DNA of 64,000 bases from Gaiellasilicea sp963811885 (lineage in GTDB: Bacteria > Actinomycetota > Thermoleophilia > Gaiellales > Gaiellaceae). Each line of letters begins with the position of its first letter. Within the stretch, counting starts at the first letter, position 1. Below are positions 1-9,691 of this stretch, in pieces. A program made the translations under genes and the position numbers. Location of the stretch: positions 1,240,001 to 1,304,000 of the forward strand of contig CAWETB010000015.1 of NCBI GenBank assembly GCA_963811885.1, read 5' to 3'. A model generated the notes under the pieces. That model made no database searches, was not told the origin of the DNA, and saw only the letters and a program-made list of their open reading frames with translations.

Positions 1-630
1 GTCGGGCGCGAAGCCACCCTCGTCGCCGACGCCGGTCGCGAGGCCGCGCTCCTCGAGCACCCGCTTCAGCTCGTGGTAGACCTCGGCGCCGACACGCAGG
101 CCCTCGGCGAAGGTCGGCGCGCCGACCGGCACGACCATGAACTCCTGCAGGTCGATCGAGTTGGCGGCATGCACGCCGCCGTTGATCACGTTCAACATCG
201 GCACGGGAAGCGTCGTCGCCTCCTCGCCTCCGAGGTGCCGGTAGAGCGGCCGGCCGCTCTCGGCGGCCGCCGCTTTCGCAGCAGCGAGCGAGACGCCCAG
301 GATCGCGTTCGCGCCGAGACGTCCCTTGTTCGGCGTGCCGTCGAGGTCGATCAGCTTCCGGTCGAGCGCCTCCTGGTCGAGCCCGTCCAGCCCGGCGAGC
401 TCACCCGCGATCTCCCCGTTGACGTTCGCGACCGCCTTCGCGACGCCCTTGCCACCCCACGCGGAACCACCGTCGCGGAGCTCGACCGCCTCGTGGACTC
501 CGGTCGAGGCGCCGGACGGCACCGCGGCGCGGCCGAAGGCCCCGGACGCGAGCTCGACCTCGACCTCGACGGTCGGATTGCCGCGCGAGTCGAGGATCTG
601 ACGGCCCTGCAGGCGCTTGATCGCGCTCAT
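1..630 (-). CDS. eno: Enolase, N-terminal part (runs off the window)
   Basis: Glycolytic enolase interconverts 2-phosphoglycerate and phosphoenolpyruvate in the cytosol. The minus-strand frame from ATG at 630 begins MSAIKRLQGRQILDSRGNP and continues through the family segments VPSGASTG, LGANAILGVSLA and NGGVHAANSIDLQEF, and is cut at GDEGGFAPD. About 210 of roughly 430 residues are present, so the C-terminal barrel is outside. The ATG overlaps the mazG stop as ATGA, so it is translationally coupled and is the last visible gene of a minus-strand operon with mfd, the foldase and mazG. Nothing in the visible part looks damaged. Confidence 0.97.
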   Translation of the reverse strand, partial: MSAIKRLQGRQILDSRGNPTVEVEVELASGAFGRAAVPSGASTGVHEAVELRDGGSAWGGKGVAKAVANVNGEIAGELAGLDGLDQEALDRKLIDLDGTPNKGRLGANAILGVSLAAAKAAAAESGRPLYRHLGGEEATTLPVPMLNVINGGVHAANSIDLQEFMVVPVGAPTFAEGLRVGAEVYHELKRVLEERGLATGVGDEGGFAPD

Positions 631-1421
631 CCGAGTTGCTCCTTTGCCTCGTCGTAGTAGCGGTCCTGCTCGGCGAGCGGCAGCTCGCTCCAGCGCTCGC
701 CGGCGGCCGCCGCGAGCTGCTCGGCCCGCTCCACCCGCTCGACGAACCGCATATTCGTACCGCGAAGCGCCAGCTCCGGGTCGACGTTCAGCCGCCGCGC
801 GAGATTGACGATCGTGAAGAGGACGTCGCCGACCTCGTGCGCGACCTTCGCGTCCGCCTCGGTCTCGGGGCTCGGCTCGCCGGTCCGCGCCACCTCGGCC
901 TCGAGCTCGGCGAGCTCCTCGCGCACCTTCGCCAGTGGGCCTTCGAGATCGGGCCAGTCGAAGCCGGCGGCGACAGCACGGCGCTGCAGCTTGCGCGCCT
1001 GCAGGAGCGCGGGCAGCGATGCCGGCACGTCGTGGAAGATCCCCTCCCGGCCCTCCTGCTCGGACTTGACCTGCTCCCACCGCTCGCGCACGCGGCCGGC
1101 GGTGTCCGCCTCGACCTCGCCGAAGACGTGGGGATGCCGGCGGACGAGCTTGGCGTGCACGGCCCGCGCGACCTGCTCGAGATCGCCGTCGCCCTGCTCC
1201 TCCAGCAGCAGCGCGAGGAAGTACACCTGGAAGAGCAGGTCGCCGAGCTCGTCGAGCAGCTTGGCCGGGTCGCCCGTCTCGGCGGCGTCCGCGACCTCGT
1301 AGGCCTCCTCGACCGTGTGCGGGACGATCGTCCGCGCGGTCTGCTCACGATCCCAGGGGCAGTCGCGGCGCAAGCGCCGCGTCAGCTCCTGCAGTTCCTC
1401 GAGCGCCTCCGAGAGAGGCAA
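627..1421 (-). CDS. mazG: Nucleoside triphosphate pyrophosphohydrolase MazG
   Basis: MazG hydrolyses (d)NTPs to monophosphates and pyrophosphate, a house-cleaning and stringent-response role in the cytosol. The 264-residue product has the usual tandem MazG layout. The first domain carries CPWDREQT, the acidic metal motif EEAYE near residues 38-42, and ELGDLLFQVYF. The second carries EELAELEAEV and HEVGDVLFTIVNLARR. The start is TTG at 1421, four bases after the foldase stop and without a clear Shine-Dalgarno sequence, so translation probably couples to the gene before it. The stop overlaps the eno start. Length is typical of the two-domain family. Confidence 0.95.
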   Translation of the reverse strand: MPLSEALEELQELTRRLRRDCPWDREQTARTIVPHTVEEAYEVADAAETGDPAKLLDELGDLLFQVYFLALLLEEQGDGDLEQVARAVHAKLVRRHPHVFGEVEADTAGRVRERWEQVKSEQEGREGIFHDVPASLPALLQARKLQRRAVAAGFDWPDLEGPLAKVREELAELEAEVARTGEPSPETEADAKVAHEVGDVLFTIVNLARRLNVDPELALRGTNMRFVERVERAEQLAAAAGERWSELPLAEQDRYYDEAKEQLG

Positions 1422-1425
1422 GCGG

Positions 1426-2427
1426 CTACTGGGTCCCGGAGGTCGTGTTCTTGGCGTCCGGCGGCGGCGAGAAGCCGGTCGCGTAGGCGACCTTGTCCTT
1501 GTAGTCCTTCTTCAGCTCGTCGACCCACTTCGTCATCGCCTCGTTCTTCTGCGTCTGCTCGAGCTGCTGCTTGATCGACGCCCGCACCTCCTTCAGCGGA
1601 GTCACCTTCGCGGGCTTCGTCTCGCTCAGCGGCTGGATGATGTGGTAGCCGAACTCGGTCTTGACCGGCTTCGAGATCGCATTCTTCTTCAGCAGGAACG
1701 CCGTCTGATCGAACGGAGCGACGGTCTGGCCCTTCGAGATCGTCAGCTTGCCGCCGTTCGCCTTCGAGCCCGTGTCCTCCGAGAACTTCTTCGCCAGCGC
1801 CGCGAAATCGGCGCCGTTCTCGAGCTGGGTGTACAGGTCGTCCGCCTGCTTCTTCGTCTTCACGAGGATGTGGCGCACGTCGCGGCTCTCAGGCTGGCTG
1901 TACTGCGCCTTGTTCTTCGCGTAGTACTTCGCGATCTCGTCGTCGCTGACCGTCACCTTGCCGGTGACCTGCGCGAAGATCTTCTCGGAGACGATCTGGG
2001 CGCGGATGTCGTTGCGCACCTGCGCCTCGGTGATCCCCTGCTCCTTCAGCTGCTTCTCGAACTTCTTCTTGTCGCCGCCGAAGTACTGCTTCTGGATCTG
2101 CTCGAGCCGGGCGTCCACCTGCTTGTCGGTGACCTTGACGTCGAGGTCCTCCGCCTTCTGCTCGAACTGCTCGCGCTGAACCAGGAACTGCACAGCCTGG
2201 TTCCGCAGCGTCTGGAACTCCTGCGAGCCGGCGGCGGGGAAGTCGCGCTTCTGGTTCTTGTAGCTCTTCTTCGCCTGCGCGATCAGGGCCTCGTAGTCGC
2301 TCTTCGCGATGTCGTGGCCGTCGACGACGGCGACGGCGTCGGAGGGCACATCCTCGGAGCCGCCGCAGCCGGCGAGCCCAATGGACGCGAGCGCGCAGAG
2401 GAGGATGACGAGACGAGAGATCTTCAT
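1426..2427 (-). CDS. Exported lipoprotein peptidyl-prolyl isomerase (PrsA/SurA type)
   Basis: A membrane-anchored extracytoplasmic foldase. ATG at 2427 is preferred because it has GGAG about 10 bases upstream and directly starts a lipoprotein signal peptide (MKISRLVILLCALASIG then lipobox LAGC). A longer reading from 2484 would overlap mfd. After a SurA-like helical N-domain (about residues 30-190) comes a parvulin domain containing SRDVRHILVKTK, FAALAKKFSEDTGSKANGG and TEFGYHIIQ, followed by a charged helical tail. At about 333 residues the size fits PrsA-like proteins. It sits 37 bases after mfd and just before mazG. The client proteins are unknown. Confidence 0.9.
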   Translation of the reverse strand: MKISRLVILLCALASIGLAGCGGSEDVPSDAVAVVDGHDIAKSDYEALIAQAKKSYKNQKRDFPAAGSQEFQTLRNQAVQFLVQREQFEQKAEDLDVKVTDKQVDARLEQIQKQYFGGDKKKFEKQLKEQGITEAQVRNDIRAQIVSEKIFAQVTGKVTVSDDEIAKYYAKNKAQYSQPESRDVRHILVKTKKQADDLYTQLENGADFAALAKKFSEDTGSKANGGKLTISKGQTVAPFDQTAFLLKKNAISKPVKTEFGYHIIQPLSETKPAKVTPLKEVRASIKQQLEQTQKNEAMTKWVDELKKDYKDKVAYATGFSPPPDAKNTTSGTQ

Positions 2428-2464
2428 GTAAGAAAGCTCCAGGTGGGTTCGCGTTGGGGCGGAC

Positions 2465-5400
2465 TCAAGCCGCCTGACGGGCAATCACGATAGCATCGAC
2501 AAGTTCGATCGCCCCCCCGAGTTCATCTGTTCTACGCGAAACTTCACGTTTCGCTGACGTATAGACCGCAGTGTCGGAGACGTCACGCAGTGCGCGGAGC
2601 TCGGCCGAGCCGAGCACCAGCGGCCCGACCGTCGCGCGGCCGCCCCGGTAGATCAGATAGTCGGCGCCCAGGCGGGCCAGCTTCAGCTTCGCCTCCTGGA
2701 TCGCGAACAGGTGCTCGACAGGCTCTGGAACCGGGCCGTAGCGGTCCTCGAGCGCGGCGTGCAGCTCGCGCAGCTCGTCGTCCGACTCGGCGAGCGCCAG
2801 GCGGCGGTGGATGTCGATCTTGAGCGCCTCGGACGCGACGTAGGTCGCCGGCACGTAGGCGTCGACCCGCGCGTCGACCCGCACCGGCCGGGTCGCGAGG
2901 CGGCGCTGGCCCTGCAGCTCGGCGACCGCCTCGGCGAGCATCTCGACGTACAGCTCGAAGCCGAGTGCGGCGACATGGCCCGACTGCTCGGCGCCGAGCA
3001 GGTCGCCCGCGCCGCGGATCTCGAGGTCGCGCATCGCGATCTGGAACCCCGCGCCGAGCTCGGTGTGGTCGGCCAGCGTCGAGAGCCGCGCGCGCGCCTC
3101 CGGGGAAAGCTCCATCGCGTCCGGATAGAGCAGGTACGCGTGCGCGGTCACGTCCGAGCGGCCGACGCGGCCGCGGATCTGGTAGAGCTGGCTCAGGCCG
3201 AGCATGTCGGCGCGCTCGACGATCAGCGTGTTCGCCTGGGGGATGTCGATGCCCGACTCGATGATCGTCGTCGAGACGAGCACGTCCGCGTCGCCGCGCA
3301 GGAAGGCGTGCATCTTCTCCTCCAGCTCGCGCTCCCTCATCTGCCCGTGGGCGACGATGAAGCGCAGCTTCGGGCAGAGCTGCTGCAGCTTCTCGGCCGC
3401 CTCCTCGATCGTCTCGACCCGGTTGTGCAGGTAGAAGGCCTGGCCGTCGCGCTCGATCTCGCGTTCGAGCGCCGTCTTGACGAGCTCCTCGTCGTACTCG
3501 CCGACCGTGGTGCGGATCGGGCGCCGGCCCTCCGGCGGCGTCTCGATGATCGAGATGTCGCGCAGGCCCGAGAGCGACATGTGCAGCGTGCGCGGAATCG
3601 GCGTGGCGGACAGCGCGAGCACGTCGACCTCGAGCCGCAGGCTGCGCAGCAGCTCCTTCTGGGCGACCCCGAAGCGCTGCTCCTCGTCCAGGATCACGAG
3701 CCCGAGGTCCTTCGGGATCACGTCCCGGCTGAGCACGCGGTGCGTGCCGACGAGCACCTCGATCTTCCCCTCTGCGAAGTCCTTCAGGATCAGCTTCGTC
3801 TCGGCGGGCTTGCGGAAGCGCGAGACCATCTCGACCCGGACCGGGAAATCGCGGTAGCGCGCCTTGAACGTGTTCCAGTGCTGCTCGGCGAGGATCGTCG
3901 TCGGACAGAGGACGAGCGACTGCTTGCCGTTCATCGCCGCTGCGAACGCGGCCCGGACGGCGACCTCGGTCTTGCCGAAGCCGACGTCGCCGCAGACGAG
4001 CCGGTCCATCGGCCGCGGCGCCTCCAGGTCCTCCTTGACCGCCTCGATCGCGCGGGCCTGGTCCTCGGTCTCGCGGTAGGGGAACTCGGTCTCGAGCCGC
4101 TCGAGCCACTCGTGGTCGAGCTCGTAGGCCGTCCCCGGCGCCTGCTGCCGCTGCGCGTAGAGCGCGATCAGCTCGGTCGCGAGCTCGCGGACGCTCTCGC
4201 GGGCACGGGCCTTCAGGTTCTGCCAGGCCTTGCCGCCGAGCTTCGAGAGCGCGGGCGCACCGGCGTCGGCGCCGATGTACTTCGAGATCTTGCCGAGCTG
4301 CTCGTGCGGGACGTAGAGCCTGTCCTCGCCGCGGAAGGCGAGGAAGAGGTAGTCGCGCGTGACGCCCGCGACCTCCTTCGTCTCGAAGCCGAGCAGCTTC
4401 CCGACGCCGTGATCCTCGTGGACGATGAAGTCGCCGCTGCGCAGGTCGGCGAAGGAGGCGAGCGCGCGGCCGAGGCGCTTGTCCGCCCGCGGCGGGCGCT
4501 TGCGGAAGACCTGTGTGTCGGGCAGGAGGACGAGGCCGAGCTCGCGCCAGACGAAGCCGCGCCGCGCCGGGGCGACCGCGAACAGGAGCTCCGGCTGCTC
4601 GGGCAGGTCCTCACCGGCTTCGAGCAGCCTCGAGTCGGCGCGCTTGAGCAGGTTGTCGGTGCGCAGCGCCTCGCCGGCGTGCGGGAACGCGACGACGACG
4701 CGGTTGCCGCCGTTGACGAAGCCCTTCAGCTCGTTCTCCGCCTCGGCGAGGCCGCGGGCGGCGATCGCGGGCCGCTGCGCCTCGAACGAGAACGGCTGCG
4801 ACTGCGGGAAGGGGTCGAGCTCGGAGGCGCCCTTGAGCGAGATCGGCTCGAACCCTTCCTCGGCCCAAACCCGCTTCACCTCGTCCGGCTGCCAGACGAA
4901 GTCCGGGGCGCGTTCGAGCACGTGCACGAGGTCGCGCGGAATCTCCGGTTTGTACGTCTCCTGGTCGTCGTCGAGGAGCGTCGGCTCGGTGAGATCGGCT
5001 CGGCGCTCGATGGCGGGATAGACCACGGCGCCGTCGACCGGATGCAGCGCCCGCTGGGTGAAGGGCGAGAACGCGCGCACCTGCTCGATCTCGTCGCCGT
5101 AGAGCTCGACCCGGAGCGGCTCGCGGCCCGTCGTCGGGAAGACGTCGACGAGCCCACCGCGGACAGCGAACTGGCCGCGCTCCTCGGCACGCTCGACGCG
5201 CTCGTAGCCCGCGAGAGCGAGTTGCTCAGAGAGCCCGTCGAGGCCGGGCTCGGCTCCGACTTCGAGCCGGATCGGCTCCGGCCGCTTCGCAGCCGGCGGG
5301 ATTCCCTCGGCGAGTGCGGACGCGGACGCGGCGACGAGGCCGCCGCCCGCGAGCACGTCGAGGGCGCGCGCACGCTCGCCGACGAGATGCGGCGGCGGCT

Positions 5401-5677
5401 CGAGGCCGGAGCTCCAGCGGACGCCGCGCCCGGGCAGGAGCGCGACGCGCTCGGCGCCGCTGAACCAACCCGCCGCCTCGGCGAGGTCGCGCGCGTCGGC
5501 ATCCTCGGGAAGCAGCACGACGAGCCCGCGCTCGAGCTGCTCGTGCAAGGTCGCGACCACCAGCGGCAGCACCGGCTCCGAGACGCGCGCCCGGGAAGGC
5601 AGCGCAGCGGCGAACGCCTGCAGGCGCTCGAGCGCGAGCAGCTCCCTGACGAACGAGTGGAGTACCGGACGGTCCAT
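2465..5677 (-). CDS. mfd: Transcription-repair coupling factor Mfd
   Basis: Mfd displaces stalled RNA polymerase and recruits UvrA. The 1070-residue protein shows the expected order. A UvrB-like N-terminal module includes GGLVDVFPTTGREPLRVEL near 174-192. The RNA-polymerase-interacting CarD-like domain starts at DLRSGDFIVHEDHGVGKL (411-428). The translocase has Walker A GDVGFGKTE at 563-571, the DEEQ box (VILDEEQRFGV), and AFYLHNRVETI and GRVGRSD in the second lobe. A C-terminal TRCF domain ends at ARQAA. The start is ATG at 5677, 38 bases after the ABC transporter stop, so it is probably in the same operon. It is slightly shorter than the usual 1150 residues. Confidence 0.97.
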   Translation of the reverse strand: MDRPVLHSFVRELLALERLQAFAAALPSRARVSEPVLPLVVATLHEQLERGLVVLLPEDADARDLAEAAGWFSGAERVALLPGRGVRWSSGLEPPPHLVGERARALDVLAGGGLVAASASALAEGIPPAAKRPEPIRLEVGAEPGLDGLSEQLALAGYERVERAEERGQFAVRGGLVDVFPTTGREPLRVELYGDEIEQVRAFSPFTQRALHPVDGAVVYPAIERRADLTEPTLLDDDQETYKPEIPRDLVHVLERAPDFVWQPDEVKRVWAEEGFEPISLKGASELDPFPQSQPFSFEAQRPAIAARGLAEAENELKGFVNGGNRVVVAFPHAGEALRTDNLLKRADSRLLEAGEDLPEQPELLFAVAPARRGFVWRELGLVLLPDTQVFRKRPPRADKRLGRALASFADLRSGDFIVHEDHGVGKLLGFETKEVAGVTRDYLFLAFRGEDRLYVPHEQLGKISKYIGADAGAPALSKLGGKAWQNLKARARESVRELATELIALYAQRQQAPGTAYELDHEWLERLETEFPYRETEDQARAIEAVKEDLEAPRPMDRLVCGDVGFGKTEVAVRAAFAAAMNGKQSLVLCPTTILAEQHWNTFKARYRDFPVRVEMVSRFRKPAETKLILKDFAEGKIEVLVGTHRVLSRDVIPKDLGLVILDEEQRFGVAQKELLRSLRLEVDVLALSATPIPRTLHMSLSGLRDISIIETPPEGRRPIRTTVGEYDEELVKTALEREIERDGQAFYLHNRVETIEEAAEKLQQLCPKLRFIVAHGQMRERELEEKMHAFLRGDADVLVSTTIIESGIDIPQANTLIVERADMLGLSQLYQIRGRVGRSDVTAHAYLLYPDAMELSPEARARLSTLADHTELGAGFQIAMRDLEIRGAGDLLGAEQSGHVAALGFELYVEMLAEAVAELQGQRRLATRPVRVDARVDAYVPATYVASEALKIDIHRRLALAESDDELRELHAALEDRYGPVPEPVEHLFAIQEAKLKLARLGADYLIYRGGRATVGPLVLGSAELRALRDVSDTAVYTSAKREVSRRTDELGGAIELVDAIVIARQAA

Positions 5678-5715
5678 GACGACAGGCGGAAACCGGAGTT
5701 TCCGCCGCAGTCATC

Positions 5716-7478
5716 CTAGTCGTCGCGGGCCGGGCCACCGCCGTGCCAGGAGTCCCAGAGCGCGGCGTACGAGCCCTCGTGCTCGACGAGCTCGTCGTGC
5801 GTCCCCAGCTCGGTCAGCCTGCCGTCCTCGACCACGGCGACGCGGTCGGCGTCGTGCGCCGTCTGGAGGCGGTGCGCGATCGCGACGACGGTCCGTCCCT
5901 CCAGCACCGCGGCCAGCGACTGCTCCAGGTGACGGGCGGCGCGCGGGTCCAGCAGAGAGGTCGCCTCGTCGAGCACGAGCGTGTGCGGGTCGGCGAGCAC
6001 GAGCCGGGCGAGCGCGACCTGCTGCTGCTGCGGCGGCGACAGCGGATGCCCGCCCGCGCCGACGACGGTCTCGAGCCCGAGCGGCAGCGCCTCGAGCCAC
6101 GGCCCCGCATCGACGGCCTCGAGCGCAGCCCGGAGGTCCTCGTCGGTCGACTCCACGCGGGCCAGCCGGAGGTTGTCCGCGATCGTGCCGACGAAGACGT
6201 GCTGCTCCTGCGTCACGAGCGCCACCTCCTGCCGGAGCGTCTCCAGCTCGAGGTCGACCAGCCGGACGTCGCCCACCTCGACGCGGCCGGTGCGCGGCGG
6301 ATGGATCCCCGCGAGCAGCCTGCCGAGCGTTGACTTGCCGGCGCCGGACGGCCCGACGACGGCGATCCGCTCCCCGGCTCGAGATCGAGGTCGAGGCCGT
6401 GGAGCACGTCGCGATCCTGGACGTAGGCGTAGCGGACGTCCGAGGCACGCAGCCGCTCGTGCTCCGGCTCCTCGCCGGTGGCGGCGCGGTCGTCCGGAAC
6501 CTTCGTCACGCCGACGAGCCGGGCGAACGACGTCGCGCCGACCTGAATCTCGTCGAGCCAGGAGATGAGGCGGTCGACGGGATCGGCGAGTTGCTGCACG
6601 TAGAGCGCGACCGTCGTCACCTCGCCGATCGACGCATGGCCGGCGGAGACGAGCCAGCCGCCCCACACCAGCGTCACCGCGACGGGCAGCACGTACGCGA
6701 TCTCGACCGTCGGGAACAGGACCGTGCGGAGATAGAGCGTCCGCCGCTCGGCCCCGTAGGCGTGGGCGAGATCGGCGTCGACCCGATCGACACGCCTGCG
6801 GCCGAGGCCGAGCGCGTCCACGGTGCGGCCGCCGTCAACCGTTTCCCCGACGGTGCCGGTCATCGTCGCGTACGCGGCGCGCTCCCAGAGGTAGCCCTCC
6901 GGCGCGCGGCGCAGGTACCACCGCGTCCCGATCAGGATCGCCGGCAGCCCGACGATGCACGACAGCGCCGTGACCGGGCTGACGAGAAAGGCCGCGACGA
7001 CCGTCAGCACCACCGTCACGGCGGAGATCAGCGTCTCCGGGATGGCGAAGCGGACGGTGCGCGCGAGCGTGTCGACGTCCGCCGTCGTGCGCGAGACGAG
7101 GTCGCCCGTGCCCGCACGCTCGACGACGGAGAGCGGCAGCGCCAGCACCTGGCGCATGAAGTCCTCGCGCAGCCGCGCGAACACCTGCTCCGAGAGCACG
7201 AACGAGGAGCGCCGCGCAAACCAGGTCAGCGTGGTCTGGGCGATCACGGACACGACCAGGACGGCGATCACGCGGTCGACGTATGCGGCCGTCGTCCCGT
7301 CGTCGACCGCCTGCACGAGCACGCCGAGCAGAAAGGGCCCGACGAGGCCGGCCAGGGCCGCGAGCGCGTTCAGGCCGAGCACGACGGCGAGGCCGCGGCG
7401 GTAGCGGCGCAGCAAGACGGCCGCGTCCCGGCGCACCTCAGGCCCTGCGGCGATCGGCAGCCGCTCGTTCATGCTCAT
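5716..7478 (-). CDS. ABC exporter subunit with active nucleotide site (one frameshift)
   Basis: Membrane-spanning ABC exporter half, about 587 residues, pairing with the gene just upstream. It starts at ATG 7478, overlapping that gene's stop as ATGA. The N-terminal six-helix domain includes LAALAGLVGPFLLGVLVQAV. The ATPase domain has a good Walker A (GPSGAGKST) and Walker B (LVLDEATSLLD) and H-loop IAHRL, but its signature is LSPPQ instead of LSGGQ. The reading frame breaks near 6378, where one G is missing from a G run (LEPG then ERIAVVG restores the family sequence). Because partner and operon are intact I read this as a sequencing deletion. Substrate unknown. Confidence 0.85.
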
Positions 7479-9184
7479 GCGGCGTCCTCCCGCGTGACCG
7501 CGAACCTGTAGGCGGCGCTCGACCGCAGCAGCTCGCGATGCGTGCCGGTCGCGGCGACGCGTCCGTCGGCGATCAGGACGACGCGGTCGGCGTGGTCGAG
7601 GACGAGCGGGCTGCCGGTCATGACGACGGTCGTGCGGCCCCGGCGCGCCTCGTGCAGGCGCTGCGCGATCCGCGCCTCGGTGTGCGCGTCGACCGCGCTC
7701 GTCGGCTCGACCAGAATGAGGATCTCGGCCTCTGCCAGCAGCGCGCGCGCCAGGACCAGACGCTGGCGCTGACCGCCCGAGAGCGAGCGCCCGCGTTCCT
7801 CCATGTGGCCGTCGAGCCCCTCCGGCAGCGAGTCGAGCACGTCCTCGGCGTTCGCGACCGCGATCGCGGCGAGCAGCTGCTCGTCCGAGGCGCGATCCCA
7901 CGGGTCGAGCTCCTCCCGGAGGCGGCCGGCGAAGAGGAGCGGGTCGGTCTCGCTGACGACGACGCGGCGCCTCAGCTCCTCGAGCGGGAGTTGCGCGACC
8001 GGCACGCCGCCGAGGGTGACGAGCCCGTCGTCGACGAAGCGGCCGAGTCGGTCTGCGAGGCGGGCGCCTTCGTCGGCTTCGGGCGTGACGACGGCCGTCA
8101 GCACTCCGGGCTCGACGACGAGGCCGGAGCGCGTGTCCGTGAGCAGCGCGCCGGGCTCCGGCTCGGCCGCGGGCTCGCCGGGCTCGCCGACGAGCGGCTC
8201 GATCCGCAGGATCGCGAGCATCCGCTGCACGCCGACGTGCGCGCGGGTGACCTTGTCGACCGCCTCGGCCGCAACGCGCAGGGGGATCACGAGGAAGGCG
8301 GCATAGCCGTAGAACGCGACGAGCTCGCCCGGGCTGATCGTCCCCTCGATCGCGAGCCGCGCGCCGAGCCCGGTGACGACGACGACGAAGACGCCGGGCA
8401 GGAGCACCTGCGCGGAGTCGAGCGTCGCCTGGGGCAGCGCCACCCGGACGCCTGCCAGGCGGACCTCCTCCGAGCGCCTGCGGTACCGGTCGAGGAAGAC
8501 TCGCTCGCCGCCGATGCCGCGCAGCACCCGCAGGCCGGCGACCGTGTCGGCCCCGACCGCCGTCAGCTGGCCCACCTGCTCGCGCTGCTCGCGCTGCCGC
8601 GCCTGCAGCGGCCGGATCACCGTCGACAGGCTCGCGACGAGGACCGGGACCCCGAGCAGCACGACCAGGCCGAGCAGAGTCGACGCCGACAGCAGGATCG
8701 CCGCGACGACGAAGTACGAGGCGATCGCCCCGGCGAGCCGTGCGGTGATGTCGAACGCCCCGCCCGCGCGGAGCGCGTCGTTGGAGACGGTCGCGACGAC
8801 CTCGCCCGTCGTCAGGCGCGTCCGGACCGCAGCACCGGTCAGCGCCGCGTGGTGCGCGACGACCTGGATCATCCGGTAGCTCGACTGCAGCCAGTTGCTG
8901 ACGGCGACGCGGTGCCTGAGCGTTCCCGCCACGGCCTGAACGACGCCGAGTCCGAGCAGCGCGCCGGCCCACGCGAGCAGTGCCTGCGTGTCCCCGGTCC
9001 CGACCCCGTCGTCGATCGCCCTGCCGAGAACCCACGGCAGCAGTGCCTGCGCGAGCATCCAGACGATCCCGAAGGTCATCCCGAGCAGGAGCGTGTCGAG
9101 CTGCTGGCGTCCGACCCAGATCAGGAAGCGCGTCGGCGAGCGCGTGTCCGGCGTCCCCGGATCGCTGAAGGGAAGCTGCTTCAT
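7475..9184 (-). CDS. ABC exporter subunit with degenerate nucleotide site
   Basis: Partner half-exporter, 569 residues. ATG at 9184 (MKQLPFSDPGTPDTRS) is chosen because the longer frame would run through greA. A TACACT box ends 9 bases before it. The transmembrane domain includes WMLAQALLPWVLGRAIDDGV. In the ATPase domain the P-loop is absent: the expected GxxGxGKS position reads VVTPEADEGARLADRLG. Walker B reads LILVEPTSAVD, without the aspartate. The signature LSGGQRQR is intact. So this subunit supplies a good signature to its partner's working site but cannot bind ATP normally itself, which is the pattern of an asymmetric heterodimeric exporter. Substrate unknown. Confidence 0.88.
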   Translation of the reverse strand: MKQLPFSDPGTPDTRSPTRFLIWVGRQQLDTLLLGMTFGIVWMLAQALLPWVLGRAIDDGVGTGDTQALLAWAGALLGLGVVQAVAGTLRHRVAVSNWLQSSYRMIQVVAHHAALTGAAVRTRLTTGEVVATVSNDALRAGGAFDITARLAGAIASYFVVAAILLSASTLLGLVVLLGVPVLVASLSTVIRPLQARQREQREQVGQLTAVGADTVAGLRVLRGIGGERVFLDRYRRRSEEVRLAGVRVALPQATLDSAQVLLPGVFVVVVTGLGARLAIEGTISPGELVAFYGYAAFLVIPLRVAAEAVDKVTRAHVGVQRMLAILRIEPLVGEPGEPAAEPEPGALLTDTRSGLVVEPGVLTAVVTPEADEGARLADRLGRFVDDGLVTLGGVPVAQLPLEELRRRVVVSETDPLLFAGRLREELDPWDRASDEQLLAAIAVANAEDVLDSLPEGLDGHMEERGRSLSGGQRQRLVLARALLAEAEILILVEPTSAVDAHTEARIAQRLHEARRGRTTVVMTGSPLVLDHADRVVLIADGRVAATGTHRELLRSSAAYRFAVTREDAA

Positions 9185-9193
9185 CGGCGGGCC

Positions 9194-9199
9194 AGTGTA
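9194..9199 (-). promoter_or_regulatory. -10 box of the ABC exporter operon
   Basis: On the minus strand TACACT ends 9 bases before ATG 9184, with no Shine-Dalgarno sequence between. It matches the leaderless pattern seen at other genes here. No experimental support. Confidence 0.4.
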
Positions 9200-9234
9200 T
9201 GCGGCGAATCCGAGAAATCGGCCATGATGGACCC

Positions 9235-9691
9235 GTGGCCGAGCGGACACCTGAGTCGATGACCGCAGCTCAGCGCGATGCGCTGGCCGCGGAGCTCGCC
9301 GAGCTGGAAGGCCCGAAGCGGGCGGAGCTCGTCGAGGCGATCGCAACCGCGCGCGGCTTCGGCGACCTCTCCGAGAACTTCGCGTATCACGACGCCAAGA
9401 ACGAGCAGGGCCTGCTCGAGCGGAGGATCGCGATCCTGCGCCATCGAGTGGAGAACGCCGTCGTCGTCGAGCAAGCCGAGGACGGCGTCGTCGGCGTCGG
9501 CTCGGTGGTCGAGGTGGAGGACGAGAGCGGCGGCCGCTTCGAGGTCGAGATCTCGAGCGTCGCCGGGGGCGTGTCGACCGACTCGCCGCTCGGGTCGGCG
9601 CTCGTCGGCTCGAAGGTCGGCGACGCCGTTCAGAGTGCAGGCGCCGAAAGGCCCCTGGACTGCGCGCGTGATCGCCGTCCGCTCTAGTTGA
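9235..9691 (+). CDS. greA: Transcript cleavage factor GreA (one frameshift)
   Basis: GreA rescues backtracked RNA polymerase by stimulating cleavage of the nascent RNA. GTG at 9235 gives VAERTPESMTAAQRDALAAE. The coiled-coil N-domain carries the acidic tip region ARGFGDLSENFAYHDAKNEQ. The C-domain has GSVVEVEDESG and STDSPLGSALVGSKVGDAV. Near 9631 an extra T shifts the frame; correcting it gives RVQAPKGPWTARVIAVRSS and a stop at 9691, restoring a 151-residue protein of normal length. It overlaps the end of convergent pth and is divergent from the ABC operon. The break is most likely a sequencing insertion. Confidence 0.92.

Noticed and set aside
2711..5719. A 1002-codon open frame on the plus strand opposite mfd
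   Set aside because: It is the antisense shadow of mfd. Its composition is the Arg/Leu/Asp-rich type expected from the reverse strand of GC-rich codons, with no domain and no start signal.
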